The position numbers were made by a program, and so were the translations under genes. The notes beneath the pieces were generated by a model. The model was not told where the DNA came from and searched no databases. It saw only the letters and a program-made list of their open reading frames with translations. Positions 1 to 10,210 of a DNA stretch of 64,000 bases are shown piece by piece (the stretch's first letter is position 1; each line of letters begins with the position of its first letter). This DNA is from Lentzea guizhouensis (GTDB taxonomy: Bacteria; Actinomycetota; Actinomycetes; Mycobacteriales; Pseudonocardiaceae), in the NCBI RefSeq assembly GCF_001701025.1, contig NZ_CP016793.1, positions 5,890,001-5,954,000 of the forward strand, written 5' to 3'.

Positions 1-169
1 CCAGCCGCGCGTAGTAGTCCGTGGACATGTTGCAGCGCGCGGCCACCTCCTCGCGGCGCAGCCCGGCGGTCCGGCGCCGCGGCCCGCGCGGCAGGCCGAT
101 GTCCTCCGGCTGCAACGACTCCCTGCGGTGGCGCAGGAACGCCGCCAGGCCGGCTCGGTCGATCACCAC
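1..169 (-). CDS. XRE/MmyB-type helix-turn-helix regulator, N-terminal part (runs off the window)
   Basis: About 55 codons are visible before the gene leaves the left edge. The N-terminus (VIDRAGLAAFLRHRRESL, then PRGPRRRTAGLRREEVA and NMSTDYYARL) is the classic start of actinobacterial MmyB-like XRE regulators: a first helix, a conserved R-T-x-G-L-R-R-E-E-V recognition segment and a YY-x-R-L helix. A GTG at 167-169, or the next one at 164-166, follows the purine-rich GGAGGAGGGA, so the start lies there. The gene is divergent from the SDR oxidoreductase, an arrangement common for this regulator class, so it probably controls that gene (inference). The C-terminal MmyB ligand-binding domain is not in view. 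Confidence 0.75.
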   Translation of the reverse strand, partial: MVIDRAGLAAFLRHRRESLQPEDIGLPRGPRRRTAGLRREEVAARCNMSTDYYARL

Positions 170-304
170 AGCGGGTCCCTCCTCCGTGTCGTCCTCCTTT
201 CTAGTGCCCGCCCGGCGCGGTAGCCACGGACTGACAGGTCCTGGATGAGCGCCGGTGCGTCCGGCCACTGTGGAGGCACACCACGACGAGCAGGGGAGTG
301 CGCG

Positions 305-1255
305 ATGAGCAGGAAGTCGTTCGACATCGAGGTCCCGGACCTGAGCGGCCGGCGGGCCGTCGTCACCGGGGCGAGTGACGGTGTCGGGCTCGGCATCGCC
401 CGCAGGCTCGCGGCAGCGGGCGCCGAGGTCGTCATGCCGGTCCGCAACCAGCGCAAGGGCGAGGCGGCGGTCGCGGAGATCCGGCGGCGGGTCCCCGGCG
501 CGGACGTGTCGCTGCGCTCGCTCGACCTCTCCTCGCTGCGGTCGGTCGCCGACCTGGGCGAGACGTTGCTGGCCGAGGACAGGCCCGTTCACGTCCTGGT
601 CAACAACGCGGGCGTGATGACCCCGCCCGACCGGCAGGCCACCGCCGACGGGTTCGAGCTGCAGTTCGGCACCAACCACCTGGGCCACTTCGCGCTCGTG
701 CGGCATCTGCTGCCGTTGCTGAAGGCCGGTCGTGCCCGCGTCACCTCGCAGATCAGCATCGCGGCCAACCAGAACGCCATCAACTGGGCCGACCTGAACT
801 GGGAGCGCTCGTACAACGGGGGCAAGGCCTACAGCCAGTCGAAGATCGCGCTCGGGCTGTTCGGGCTGGAGCTCGCGCGCCGCAGCGAGGCCGGTGGCTG
901 GGGGATCACGAGCAACCTGGCGCACCCCGGCATCGCACCCACCAACCTGCTCGCCGCCCGGCCGGAGATCGCGCGGTCCGAGGACACCCTGGGCGTGCGG
1001 CTGATCCGTGCGTTGTCCGCGCGGGGGATCGTCGTCGGCACCGTCGAGACCGCGCAGCTGCCGGCGGTGCTGGCCGCGACGACGCCCGACACCGGCGTCT
1101 TCTACGGCCCGAGCGGATTCGGCCACCTCGGCGGTCCGCCCGCCGTGCAGGAGCTGTACGGCCGGTTGCGGTCGGCCGAGGAGGCCGAGCGGGTGTGGCG
1201 GGTGTCCGAGGAGCTCGTCGCTAGCGGACTCCGTGCGGGCGGAACTGGACGCTGA
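305..1255 (+). CDS. SDR family NAD(P)-dependent oxidoreductase
   Basis: 316-residue short-chain dehydrogenase/reductase, probably NADP-dependent and cytosolic. Visible motifs are the Rossmann glycine motif TGASDGVG (residues 21-28), the NNAG motif (about 100-103), catalytic Ser near 151 and the Y-x-x-x-K pair Y176/K180 in YSQSK. The insert around [22 protein letters not shown] resembles the retinol-dehydrogenase-like actinobacterial branch. ATG 305 is preferred to an upstream GTG at 245 because AGGGGAG sits just before it and the SDR fold begins there. The gene is divergent from the XRE regulator at the left edge. Its last 35 bases overlap the convergent AlkB gene. The substrate is unknown. 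Confidence 0.85.
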   Translation: MSRKSFDIEVPDLSGRRAVVTGASDGVGLGIARRLAAAGAEVVMPVRNQRKGEAAVAEIRRRVPGADVSLRSLDLSSLRSVADLGETLLAEDRPVHVLVNNAGVMTPPDRQATADGFELQFGTNHLGHFALVRHLLPLLKAGRARVTSQISIAANQNAINWADLNWERSYNGGKAYSQSKIALGLFGLELARRSEAGGWGITSNLAHPGIAPTNLLAARPEIARSEDTLGVRLIRALSARGIVVGTVETAQLPAVLAATTPDTGVFYGPSGFGHLGGPPAVQELYGRLRSAEEAERVWRVSEELVASGLRAGGTGR

Positions 1256-1841
1256 TCCGCGGCCCCACGACCTTCGCGGTCTTCGGGATGGCGTGCTCCC
1301 AGGTGCGCTGGCACGAACCGCCCATCACGAGCAGGTCGCCGTGACCGAGCGCGTACTTGTGCGTCTCACCGCCGCCGCGTGGCCTGAGCAGGAGTGCGCG
1401 GGGCGTGCCGACGCTGACGATCGCGACCATCGTGTCGTCGGTGGCACCCCGGCCGATCGTGTCGCCGTGCCACGCCACGCTGTCGCGCCCGTCGCGGTAG
1501 TAGCAGAGGCCCGCGGTGGTGAAGGGCTCGCCGAGCTCGGGCAGGTAGTGCTCGCTCAGGGCGTCGCGGGCGCTGGTGAGCACCGGGAGCGGCAGCGCGC
1601 CGGAGTAGAAGCAGAGCAGCCGGGGGACGTCGACCACGGAGTCGTACATCTGGCGGCGTTCTGCACGCCATGGCACGTCCGCGACGAGCTGGTCGAACAC
1701 GGCGTCCGCGCCGGAGAGCCAGCCCGGCTGCACGTCGATCCAGGCGCCGAGGCCGAGCTCGGTGCGGCGCGGGGCGAGCGGGGCCAGCGCCGGCTCCGCA
1801 TCCAGGTCGAACAGTGATCCCTGGCGCATGGACCGCAGCAT
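1221..1841 (-). CDS. AlkB-like 2-oxoglutarate/Fe(II)-dependent dioxygenase
   Basis: 206-residue protein with the AlkB nucleic-acid repair fold. It carries the iron ligands H125-x-D127 (in AWHGDT) and H183 (in WEHAIPK), and the 2-oxoglutarate-binding RISVQFR near the C-terminus (R195, R201). It also has the CYYRDG strand and the late GDLLVMGG strand typical of the family. The predicted role is oxidative demethylation of alkylated bases. No Shine-Dalgarno sequence precedes either ATG 1841 or the in-frame ATG 1829 (MRQGSLF, a typical AlkB N-terminus), so the start may be leaderless or may be 1829. A LexA-type box lies three bases upstream of 1841, which suggests damage induction. The 3' end overlaps the convergent SDR by 35 bases. 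Confidence 0.88.
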   Translation of the reverse strand: MLRSMRQGSLFDLDAEPALAPLAPRRTELGLGAWIDVQPGWLSGADAVFDQLVADVPWRAERRQMYDSVVDVPRLLCFYSGALPLPVLTSARDALSEHYLPELGEPFTTAGLCYYRDGRDSVAWHGDTIGRGATDDTMVAIVSVGTPRALLLRPRGGGETHKYALGHGDLLVMGGSCQRTWEHAIPKTAKVVGPRISVQFRPHGVR

Positions 1842-1843
1842 AA

Positions 1844-1859
1844 TCGAACAGGTGTTCTA
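1844..1859. promoter_or_regulatory. candidate LexA (SOS) box of the alkB-like gene
   Basis: TCGAACAGGTGTTCTA fits the Gram-positive/actinobacterial LexA consensus CGAAC-N4-GTTCG, with one mismatch at the outer edge of the right half. It lies directly upstream of the AlkB-like start, where a repressor would cover the promoter. The site is seen in the sequence; binding by LexA is inferred. Confidence 0.6.
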
Positions 1860-1960
1860 GGGCTAATGGATCGCCCCGGAGATGCGATCATCTGGCCGCC
1901 GGCCGAAGAGCCGTGGAGGGGCGGCGGACGAGCCCGGCGGCGAGTAGCCGGGCAGTGGCC

Positions 1961-2500
1961 TCAGGGTCGTAGGACGGCGCACACGGCGTCCGCGACGAGC
2001 TCGCGGGCTGCCGCCAGGTCGAACACGCCCAGCAGGAACCGGCGCACCGACTCGTGTGCCGGTCCCATCGCCACGGGCTCCAACGCCCACGGCGGCACGG
2101 CGCGCAGCTCGCCCGCGGCCATGCGATCGAGGAACCACGTGAGCACCGGGGCGAACTCCGCCTGCTTGGCCGCCGGGTCCGCGTGGTCGGGTGCGGCGTA
2201 GAGGAACCGCGCGCGGCTCGGGTTCGCGGCCACCCAGTCGAGGTAGCGCAGGGTCAGGTCGCGGACGGCCTCGGTGGCCGGGCGGTCGTCGAGCGCCGGT
2301 GTCATCGCGGCCACGCAGCGGCCGTAGGAGTCGGCGTAGAGCTGCGCGAACACGCCCGCCCGGCTGCCGAAGTGGTGGTAGATGCTGCCGTTCGACATGC
2401 CGGAGCGCTCGGTCAGCGCCGCGATGGTGACCGCGTCGAGGCCTCCCTCGTCGACGAGCCGGAGTGCCGCGTCGAGGAGAGACTGTCGTCGGTCGGCCAT
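1961..2500 (-). CDS. TetR/AcrR family transcriptional regulator
   Basis: 179-residue TetR-type repressor. The N-terminal helix-turn-helix covers roughly residues 5-50 (RQSLLDAALRLVDEGG, then ALTERSGMSNGSIYHHFGSR, a textbook TetR HTH with the YHHFGS recognition end). The rest is a helical ligand-binding domain. ATG 2500 is chosen because the HTH follows directly. The gene is divergent from the acyl-CoA ligase starting at 2550, and a perfect palindrome lies between them, so it most likely represses the ligase and itself in response to an acyl-CoA or fatty acid (inference from context). Confidence 0.88.
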   Translation of the reverse strand: MADRRQSLLDAALRLVDEGGLDAVTIAALTERSGMSNGSIYHHFGSRAGVFAQLYADSYGRCVAAMTPALDDRPATEAVRDLTLRYLDWVAANPSRARFLYAAPDHADPAAKQAEFAPVLTWFLDRMAAGELRAVPPWALEPVAMGPAHESVRRFLLGVFDLAAARELVADAVCAVLRP

Positions 2501-2516
2501 GCGGGTTAGAGTACCG

Positions 2517-2537
2517 CTCTGGAGCGACGCTCCAGAG
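2517..2537. promoter_or_regulatory. perfect palindrome between tetR and the acyl-CoA ligase, probable TetR operator
   Basis: Two 10-base arms, CTCTGGAGCG and CGCTCCAGAG, flank a single A. The site ends 12 bases before the ligase ATG and 16 bases from the tetR ATG, so a bound dimer would cover both promoters. Confidence 0.7.
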
Positions 2538-2549
2538 AAGGGGAGAGCA

Positions 2550-4173
<1,624 letters not shown>

Positions 4174-4283
4174 TCGCGGCCGAGGGCCCCGGAGGCGGCT
4201 CACGGGACACGTCCTGGGCGGTCCGCACTGGACAGGCGCGAAACTCGCTGGACGCGCGGGCGATGATGTCCGCGGGGGTTTCG

Positions 4284-5165
4284 ATGGTGGTGTTCGAGTG
4301 CGTGGCGTGCGGTGCCGCGCTGACCGTGCCGGTGGCACAGGTCGACTTCCCCGATCACGGGCACGACTCGGTGGGCAACGGTGTGCTGCACATGCCCGCC
4401 CTGGTCGAGCCGGGCACGTGGGCGGCTGGGCCCGGCTGGATCGCGATCGCACCCGGCGACGTGCGGGGCGTGTCCTGGCTTCCTGATCGGCTGGCCGGCG
4501 ACTGCTGCGGCGTGACGGGGTGGGAAGGCCCCAACCTCGCCTGCGCGTGTGGCGCCGAGGTCGCGACGCGGGTCAGCGACTGCTCGGTGTGGGCGGTGGT
4601 GTGGCTGGAGCCTGCCGCCGTGCGCGCCGTGGGCGAACCGGACGCGGTGGTGCGCTGGGAGGAGCTCGACTGGGAGAGCACACCTCTGGTCGGGGGCGAG
4701 GACGAGTGGTGGCGCGACCGGATGGGCAACGCCGCCGGGGTGGCGCTCGCCGGTGTGCTGGTGGCGGCGGGGACGGCGCGCGTGGTCGCCGCGGACGGAC
4801 CGGTGGCGGACACGTTCCAGCGTGCACTGGACGAGCTGCTGCCGGCGGAGGCGCCGGTGAAGGCGCTCGGCGTGGCCGGTCCCGGGGTGGTCGCGGAGGC
4901 GGACGTGCTGCTGGTGCCGCGGCATCCGCAGACCAGCGAGGTCTGGCCCGCGAGCGGGACCGTCGTGCCGATCGGCGCGGAACTGTGGCGGTGGCTGGCC
5001 CGTGAGCACGAGCAGCCGGTGGTCCCGGCGACCGGCGGCCGCTGGGAGCCGTACCTCTCCGACGACCCGTTGCCGCGACGGCCGAAGCGCGTCGAGCCGG
5101 GGCGGTTCGCGATGGAGGGAGCACTGCGGCGGCTCGGCCGGAGCGTGCCTCGGCCGAGCCGCTGA
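4284..5165 (+). CDS. hypothetical protein with two cysteine motifs
   Basis: 293-residue protein of unknown function. It opens with FECVACGAALTVPV (C6-x2-C9) and has a second pair in LACACGAEV (C87, C89), so the N-terminal third may bind zinc, zinc-ribbon style. Other cysteines occur around residues 73-74 (DCCGVTGW). The C-terminal half is mixed alpha/beta with no recognisable catalytic motif, and no signal peptide or membrane segment is seen. ATG 4284 is chosen over ATG 4263 because a G-rich tract (GCGGGGG) lies just before it and the cysteine motif follows at once. The gene is monocistronic and convergent with ilvD. Confidence 0.7.
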   Translation: MVVFECVACGAALTVPVAQVDFPDHGHDSVGNGVLHMPALVEPGTWAAGPGWIAIAPGDVRGVSWLPDRLAGDCCGVTGWEGPNLACACGAEVATRVSDCSVWAVVWLEPAAVRAVGEPDAVVRWEELDWESTPLVGGEDEWWRDRMGNAAGVALAGVLVAAGTARVVAADGPVADTFQRALDELLPAEAPVKALGVAGPGVVAEADVLLVPRHPQTSEVWPASGTVVPIGAELWRWLAREHEQPVVPATGGRWEPYLSDDPLPRRPKRVEPGRFAMEGALRRLGRSVPRPSR

Positions 5166-5198
5166 GCGCTGTCCAGCAGCAGTGGGGTTCAGGCGTGG

Positions 5199-5275
5199 CG
5201 GGCCCTGTGGCAGCGGGCCCTGTGGCAGCGGGGCCCAGTAGCAGCGGGGCCCAGTAGCAGCGGGCTCAGTCGCAG
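5199..5275. repeat. tandem repeat of 15/16-base units at a convergent gene junction
   Basis: Five head-to-tail units: two of 15 bases (CGGGCCCTGTGGCAG at 5199-5213 and 5214-5228), two of 16 bases (CGGGGCCCAGTAGCAG at 5229-5244 and 5245-5260), and a diverged fifth (5261-5275). The fifth contains the ilvD stop codon at 5266-5268. Each unit carries a GGGCCC palindrome, so the transcript could fold. Confidence 0.75.
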
Positions 5276-6945
5276 ACGGCGCCGCGCGACGCCGACCCGA
5301 CCAGCTTCGCGTACTTCGCGAGCACCCCGCGCTGGTACCGGGGAGGCAGCGGAGCCCAGCCCTCGCGGCGGCTCTCCAGGTCGGCCTCCACGTCGAGGGT
5401 GCCCTCGGCGACGTTCAACGTGATGCGGTCGCCGTCGCGGACGAACGCGATCGGGCCGCCGTCGACGGCTTCCGGGGCCACGTGGCCCACGCACAGGCCG
5501 GTGGTGCCGCCGGAGAAGCGGCCGTCGGTGAGCAGCAGGACGTCCTTGCCCAGGCCCGCGCCCTTGATGGCGGCGGTGATCGCCAGCATCTCGCGCATGC
5601 CGGGGCCGCCCTTGGGGCCCTCGTAGCGGATGACGACCACGTCGCCGGCGGTGATGGTGCCGTCTTCGAGGGCGTCCATGGCGGCGCGTTCGCGGTCGAA
5701 GACCCTGGCGGTGCCGGTGAAGACGTCCGAGTCGAAGCCGGCCGACTTGACGACGGCGCCGTCCGGGGCGAGGGAGCCCTTGAGGATCGTGATGCCGCCG
5801 GTGCGGTGAATGGGTTTGTCGAGGGCGCGCAGGACGTTGCCGTCGGGGTCGGGCGGGGCGATGTCGGCGAGGTTCTCGGCGACGGTCCTGCCGGTGACGG
5901 TGAGGCAGTCGCCGTGCAGCAGGCCCGCGTCCAGCAGGGCCTTCATCACGACCGGGACGCCGCCGATGCGGTCGACGTCGGTCATCACGTGGCGGCCGAA
6001 CGGCTTCACGTCGGCGAGGTGGGGGACGCGGGCGCTGATGCGGGTGAAGTCGTCGAGGCTGAGCTCGACCTCGGCCTCGTGGGCGATGGCGAGCAGGTGC
6101 AGGACGGCGTTGGTGGAGCCGCCGAACGCCATCACGACCGCGATCGCGTTCTCGAACGCCTCACGCGTCATGATCTGCCGTGCGGTGATGCCGTGCCGAA
6201 GCATGTTCACGACCGCTTGGCCGGACTTGCGCGCGTAGCCGTCGCGGCGGCGGTCCGTGGCCGGTGGCGCGGCGCTGCCGGGCAGGGACATGCCCAGCGC
6301 TTCGGCGGCGCTGGCCATGGTGTTCGCGGTGTACATGCCGCCACACGCGCCCTCGCCGGGGCAGATGGCGCGTTCGATCAGGTCGACGTCCTCGCGGCTC
6401 ATCAGGCCACGCGCACACGCGCCGACGGCCTCGAACGCGTCGATGATGGTCACCTCGCGCTCGGTGCCGTCGGTCAGCGTGACCCGGCCGGGCAGGATCG
6501 AGCCGGCGTAGAGGAACACGCTCGCCAGGTCCAGCCGCGCGGCCGCCATCAGCATGCCCGGCAACGACTTGTCGCACCCCGCGAGCAGCAGCGACCCGTC
6601 GAGCCGCTCGGCCTGCATGACCGTCTCGACGCTGTCCGCGATCACCTCCCGCGACACCAGCGAGAAGTGCATGCCCTCGTGGCCCATCGAGATGCCGTCC
6701 GACACCGAGATCGTGCCGAACTCCAGCGGGTACCCACCGGCCGCGTGGACGCCGTCCTTGCCCGCCTTCGCGAGGCGGTCCAGCGACAGGTTGCACGGGG
6801 TGATCTCGTTCCACGACGACGCCACACCGATCTGCGGCTTCTCCCAGTCCTCGTCGCCCATGCCGACGGCCCGGAGCATCCCGCGCGCGGCGGTGCGCTC
6901 CAGGCCGTCGGTGACGTCCCGGCTGCGTGGCTTCACGTCTGTCAT
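5266..6945 (-). CDS. ilvD: dihydroxy-acid dehydratase
   Basis: 559-residue enzyme converting 2,3-dihydroxy-isovalerate and -methylvalerate to the 2-keto acids in valine and isoleucine biosynthesis; cytosolic. The three conserved cysteines that ligate the iron-sulfur cluster are visible: C51 in NEITPCN, C124 in [10 protein letters not shown] and C201 in [14 protein letters not shown]. The C-terminal [20 protein letters not shown] active-site stretch is also present. The full family length is reached with no break. ATG 6945 ([10 protein letters not shown]) is preferred to an alternative start at 6954. No other ilv or leu gene is nearby. Its stop lies inside the last unit of the tandem repeat at 5199-5275. 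Confidence 0.96.
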   Translation of the reverse strand: MTDVKPRSRDVTDGLERTAARGMLRAVGMGDEDWEKPQIGVASSWNEITPCNLSLDRLAKAGKDGVHAAGGYPLEFGTISVSDGISMGHEGMHFSLVSREVIADSVETVMQAERLDGSLLLAGCDKSLPGMLMAAARLDLASVFLYAGSILPGRVTLTDGTEREVTIIDAFEAVGACARGLMSREDVDLIERAICPGEGACGGMYTANTMASAAEALGMSLPGSAAPPATDRRRDGYARKSGQAVVNMLRHGITARQIMTREAFENAIAVVMAFGGSTNAVLHLLAIAHEAEVELSLDDFTRISARVPHLADVKPFGRHVMTDVDRIGGVPVVMKALLDAGLLHGDCLTVTGRTVAENLADIAPPDPDGNVLRALDKPIHRTGGITILKGSLAPDGAVVKSAGFDSDVFTGTARVFDRERAAMDALEDGTITAGDVVVIRYEGPKGGPGMREMLAITAAIKGAGLGKDVLLLTDGRFSGGTTGLCVGHVAPEAVDGGPIAFVRDGDRITLNVAEGTLDVEADLESRREGWAPLPPRYQRGVLAKYAKLVGSASRGAVCD

Positions 6946-6965
6946 GCCACGCACGGTAGTGCTAT

Positions 6966-8135
6966 TCAGGCCGGGTTCGCCGCGTGGGTGAGCGTCTCCC
7001 AGGCGATGAACAGGTTGTCCGTCCCCTGTGGACGCTGCCCCTCGGTGTAGCGCTGGGTGTTCGACATCGCGATGCCCAACCGGGTGTTCAACGCGTTGAA
7101 GCTCACCTCGGACGTCGGCCCGAGCTCACGCGAGTAGCTGCCGCCGCACAGCCAGGACGGCACGGGCTCGCCGTTCTGGTACTTGGTGTGCAGGCCCCAC
7201 GCGTGCCGCATCCGGTCCTTGATCTCGCCCCAGATGTCCTGGCCCTGGTGCTTCGCGGTCTCCGCGAAGTGGGCCGCCGCGGCGAGCCCGTACGCGGTGT
7301 GCGCGAAGTCCCGGCAGGTCTCCTGGGTGAGCCCGTCGACGAACGTGGACTGGTTGTGCCAGTAGGAGATGATCTCGGCACGGGTGTCGATGCCGCTGCC
7401 CGGCGGTGTCCTCGGCAGCGCCCCGTCGGTGGTCAGGTAGACGAACGCCTGGATGCGGCTGCGGAAGATGCCGACCGCCTTGTCGTAGGCGGCGCGGTCC
7501 TCCAGGAACACCGCGATGCCCAGCGACGCCTCCATCATGCTCAGCTCCCAGTTGCCGTTGGTGTTGGCACGGCCGTTCTGGATCTCGGGCAGGTAGACGT
7601 CGCGCAGCATGGTGCCGAACCGGCCGCTGTTGGACCAGTTGCCGTAGACGTGCTTGATGATCTCCGCTGCCTTGGGCCAGGAGCTCGCACTCCACGCGGT
7701 CTGCAGCGGGGCGTTGGAGTTGGTGTGGTCGCGGATGGTGGCCGACCAGGCGTCCATGAGCTGGATCGCCTTTTGTGCGTAACGGTCGTCGCGCGTGATG
7801 TACCAGGCGAGCGACGTGGTGTACGCGGCGATGGCGTCTTCGCGCTCGTCGGTGCAGCCGTAGTTGGGGTTGGAGTAGGAGCCGCACTCGACGACGGCAC
7901 GCGGCTTCGGGACCCGGTTCAGGTCCGCGTACTTGCTCGCCATCATCCGGTCGTAGGCGAGTTTCCACGGCTGGGCGCCGGCCTGGACCTTGGTGCGGAC
8001 GAAGTCGAGCTGGGGGCGGGAGACGACGACGCCGGGGTGGGTGAAGGTGGCAGGGGCGGCGGTCGCCGTGGTCGTGGTCGGGACGATGAGGGTTGCCAGC
8101 AGTGCGATCAGCACCGCGCAGGAACGGGTGACCAT
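6966..8135 (-). CDS. secreted alginate-lyase-family polysaccharide lyase
   Basis: 389-residue secreted protein. Residues 1-27 are a Sec signal peptide ([19 protein letters not shown], then an Ala-rich cleavage region). The mature part has the helical toroid typical of the alginate_lyase Pfam family, with [20 protein letters not shown] at the start of the domain. Conserved polar patches [12 protein letters not shown] and [12 protein letters not shown] probably line the active site, and Cys residues may form disulfides. Related actinobacterial proteins are grouped with PL5/PL38-like lyases acting on uronic-acid polymers, but the substrate cannot be read from sequence. The stop lies 20 bases from the ilvD start, in the same direction, so read-through is possible. 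Confidence 0.78.
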   Translation of the reverse strand: MVTRSCAVLIALLATLIVPTTTTATAAPATFTHPGVVVSRPQLDFVRTKVQAGAQPWKLAYDRMMASKYADLNRVPKPRAVVECGSYSNPNYGCTDEREDAIAAYTTSLAWYITRDDRYAQKAIQLMDAWSATIRDHTNSNAPLQTAWSASSWPKAAEIIKHVYGNWSNSGRFGTMLRDVYLPEIQNGRANTNGNWELSMMEASLGIAVFLEDRAAYDKAVGIFRSRIQAFVYLTTDGALPRTPPGSGIDTRAEIISYWHNQSTFVDGLTQETCRDFAHTAYGLAAAAHFAETAKHQGQDIWGEIKDRMRHAWGLHTKYQNGEPVPSWLCGGSYSRELGPTSEVSFNALNTRLGIAMSNTQRYTEGQRPQGTDNLFIAWETLTHAANPA

Positions 8136-8233
8136 GCCGGCCAGTGTCAGTGGTATAGACCTTTGCGGTCAATTTTTCCGGTCGCGGGTTCACGGAGGTG
8201 AACTTTTCCGTCCTTGTGACGCTGGGAGCCAGA

Positions 8234-8273
8234 TTTTCAGGAACGATCGTTCTTGACTGATCGTTCCTGAAAA
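8234..8273. promoter_or_regulatory. perfect inverted repeat upstream of tetR, probable operator
   Basis: Arms TTTTCAGGAACGATC (8234-8248) and GATCGTTCCTGAAAA (8259-8273) are exact complements around a 10-base spacer. The left arm also holds an inner palindrome, AACGATCGTT. The repeat ends 15 bases before the TetR ATG at 8289, which suits autoregulation. It could also control the divergent lyase (start 8135). Confidence 0.72.
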
Positions 8274-8288
8274 CGCTACGGTCGTGAC

Positions 8289-8753
8289 ATGGGACGACGG
8301 AGGTCTTTCGACGTGGACGAGGCCGTGGAGGCGGCGGCGGAGGTGTTCGCCCGCCGCGCCTACGACGGGGTCTCGATCGACGACCTGGTCACCCGGCTCG
8401 GCGTGCACCGCAACAGCCTCTACGGCGTGTTCGGCAGCAAGCGCGGCCTGTACCTCGCCGCGTTGCGCCGCCACGTCGACCAGGACGTCCGGCCGCGGTT
8501 GGCCCTGGTGACCGAACCCGGGCACGTCCCGGCGTGGGACCTGCTGCTGGTCGCGGCGGCCGACCGGGCGCGGGAGGACCCCGAGGTCGCCGAGCTCGTG
8601 TCGGCGGTCCTGTGCGAGGTCGACGCGGCGACGGGCGGTCCGCGGGCCACCGAGGGGCTGCTGGGGCGGTGGTTGCGCCACCGGGCGGCGTCCGGAGAGG
8701 GCGCCCCCGACAACGACGACGGGCCGGAGACGGTGCCGGACGGGGAGGACTGA
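8289..8753 (+). CDS. TetR family transcriptional regulator
   Basis: 154-residue TetR-type regulator, short for the family (usually 180-220). HTH at about residues 8-50: VDEAVEAAAEVFARRAYDG followed by IDDLVTRLGVHRNSLYGVFG. The C-terminal ligand domain is abbreviated and ends in a charged tail (NDDGPETVPDGED). It follows a 40-base perfect inverted repeat, and its stop is one base from the ATG of the next gene, so the two are co-transcribed. The ligand is unknown; the target is probably its own operon, and perhaps the divergent lyase. Confidence 0.85.
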   Translation: MGRRRSFDVDEAVEAAAEVFARRAYDGVSIDDLVTRLGVHRNSLYGVFGSKRGLYLAALRRHVDQDVRPRLALVTEPGHVPAWDLLLVAAADRAREDPEVAELVSAVLCEVDAATGGPRATEGLLGRWLRHRAASGEGAPDNDDGPETVPDGED

Positions 8754-8754
8754 C

Positions 8755-9108
8755 ATGGCGGTCATCAGCGTGCAGGACCAGGACCTGGTCGTGGAGATGG
8801 AGGGGCTGGACAAGCTGTGGGCGTTGAAGAGCAGGCTGACCATCCCGCTGGCGCACGTGCGGGGCGCCACGGCCGACCCCGGCATCGCGGGTGAGCCGAA
8901 GGGGCTGCGGGCGCCGGGCACGCACCTGCCGGGGGTGATCACGGCGGGCACGTTCCACCAGGACGGCGAGAAGGTCTTCTGGGCGGTCCGCGACGGGCAG
9001 AAGGCCGTGGTGGTGGAGCTGGCCGACGAGCGCTACACCCGGCTGGTGGTCGAGGTCGACGACCCGCGCGAGGTCGTGGCCATGGTCGAGCAGGCGATGC
9101 GCCGGTGA
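8755..9108 (+). CDS. conserved PH-like protein of unknown function
   Basis: 117-residue small soluble protein. The pattern of short beta strands, with the well-conserved stretches EGLDKLWALKSRLTIPLAHV, ADPGIAGEPKGLRAPGTHLP and TFHQDGEKVFWAVR and an acidic C-terminal helix, resembles a bacterial PH-like fold common in actinobacteria. No catalytic residues, signal peptide or membrane segment are seen. Translation is coupled to the TetR gene (its TGA at 8751-8753, then ATG 8755). The downstream alpha/beta hydrolase remnant overlaps its last bases (9105-9108), so all three probably formed one operon. Confidence 0.72.
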   Translation: MAVISVQDQDLVVEMEGLDKLWALKSRLTIPLAHVRGATADPGIAGEPKGLRAPGTHLPGVITAGTFHQDGEKVFWAVRDGQKAVVVELADERYTRLVVEVDDPREVVAMVEQAMRR

Positions 9109-10127
9109 TCGGCAAGGTCGCGGTGGCGCTGGCCGCGGCGGTGTCCGTCGCCGGGGGGTGGTGCCACCGTTCGTCTCCAACGCCGCAGCCGCGGTCACCC
9201 TCGCCGCGCGGCACGGCTCCACGATGCCCGCCTACGACGAAGAGGTGTCGTTCGTCGTGGACGGCACCACCACCTACGGAACGCTGCACGTGCCGGCACG
9301 CCGTCGTGGTGAGCGCCTGGCCGCCGCCCTGCTGCTGCCGGGCAGCGGCCCGACCGACCGCGACGGCAACCAGCCGCCCGCGCTCACGCCGAACCCTGCG
9401 CGACCTCGCCGGTGTGCTGGACCGCGACGGGTCGCGACGCTGAGGTTCGACAAGTACGGCACCGGCCGCACCGGACTGGGCGCGTTCCGGGCGCCGCAGG
9501 ACATCGACTACCCGGTGTTCGTCCGGCAGGCCGGCGGCCCGGACCTGTGCACCGCCGCCGAGGTGGACCGGCGCCGGGTGGCGCCGGGCAGCGAGGGAGG
9601 CATGACGGCACTGGTGCTCGCCGCGCAGGCGCCGCAGCACCGCCGTGCCGCCGCGCTGGTCATGCTGCAGCCACAGGCGTTGCGGCTGCTGGACCTGCTC
9701 GCGATGCAGCTGCACGACCAGATCGCGCAGCTCGTCGCCGCCGGGCAGCTGTCCGAACAGGACGGAGCCGCCATCGACCGCGCGATCGACGGCGCCGTCG
9801 TGGACCTCCGCGCCGGTCGCCCGGTCGACACGACGGCCATGCCACCGGCGCTGGCCGCTCTTCAGGTCGCTGGCGGGGCCGAGCCGGAGGTTCGTGACGA
9901 CCGACGACGCGGTGTTCCCGCCCGCTGTCGCACGGGGACTGCCGAGGATGCCGGTGCTGGTGACCTGCGGCGAGCTGGACGTCCAGGTGCCCTGCCACAC
10001 CACGGACGAGCTCGTGTCCGTCGTGGGCCGCCGGGTGGTCCTGCCCGGTGCCGGTCACGCGATGACCACCGCCGACGGCACGTTCTCACCCGTGCTCACC
10101 CGCGCTCTGCGGGCACTGCGGTGGTGA
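9105..10127 (+). pseudogene. alpha/beta hydrolase, decayed by several frameshifts
   Basis: The pieces of one hydrolase can be followed by switching frame four times. They are an N-terminal MIGKVAVALAAAVSVAGG (9105), then FVSNAAAAVTLAARHG to LLPGSGPTDRDGNQPPALTP (about 9160-9395), TLRDLAGVLDRDG (about 9396-9431), VATLRFDKYGTGRTGLG onward (about 9432-9858), and a C-terminal FVTTDDAVFPPAVARGLPRM to LPGAGHAMTTADG (about 9860-10127). The nucleophile elbow, normally GHSEGG, reads PGSEGG, lacking its histidine. Changes this numerous argue for a genuine pseudogene. Its start overlaps the preceding PH-like gene, so it was once part of that operon. Confidence 0.75.
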
Positions 10128-10150
10128 CGGGAAAGTCCTGAGTGGACAGC

Positions 10151-10189
10151 GCGAAGCCCCGGTGCGCGGGAGGTGCACCGGGGCTTCGC
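10151..10189. terminator. strong hairpin, bidirectional terminator
   Basis: Exact 15-base arms GCGAAGCCCCGGTGC and GCACCGGGGCTTCGC around a 9-base loop. It lies between the end of the hydrolase remnant (10127) and the end of the convergent DUF1996 gene (10211). No long T-tract follows, as is usual for actinomycete hairpin terminators. Confidence 0.7.
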
Positions 10190-10210
10190 CGATCGGGTGG
10201 GTCTAGCGGG

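Noticed and set aside
1844..1859. The GAACAGGTGTTC palindrome as a KstR site
   Set aside because: The half-site spacing is four bases, not two, so it fits LexA and not KstR.
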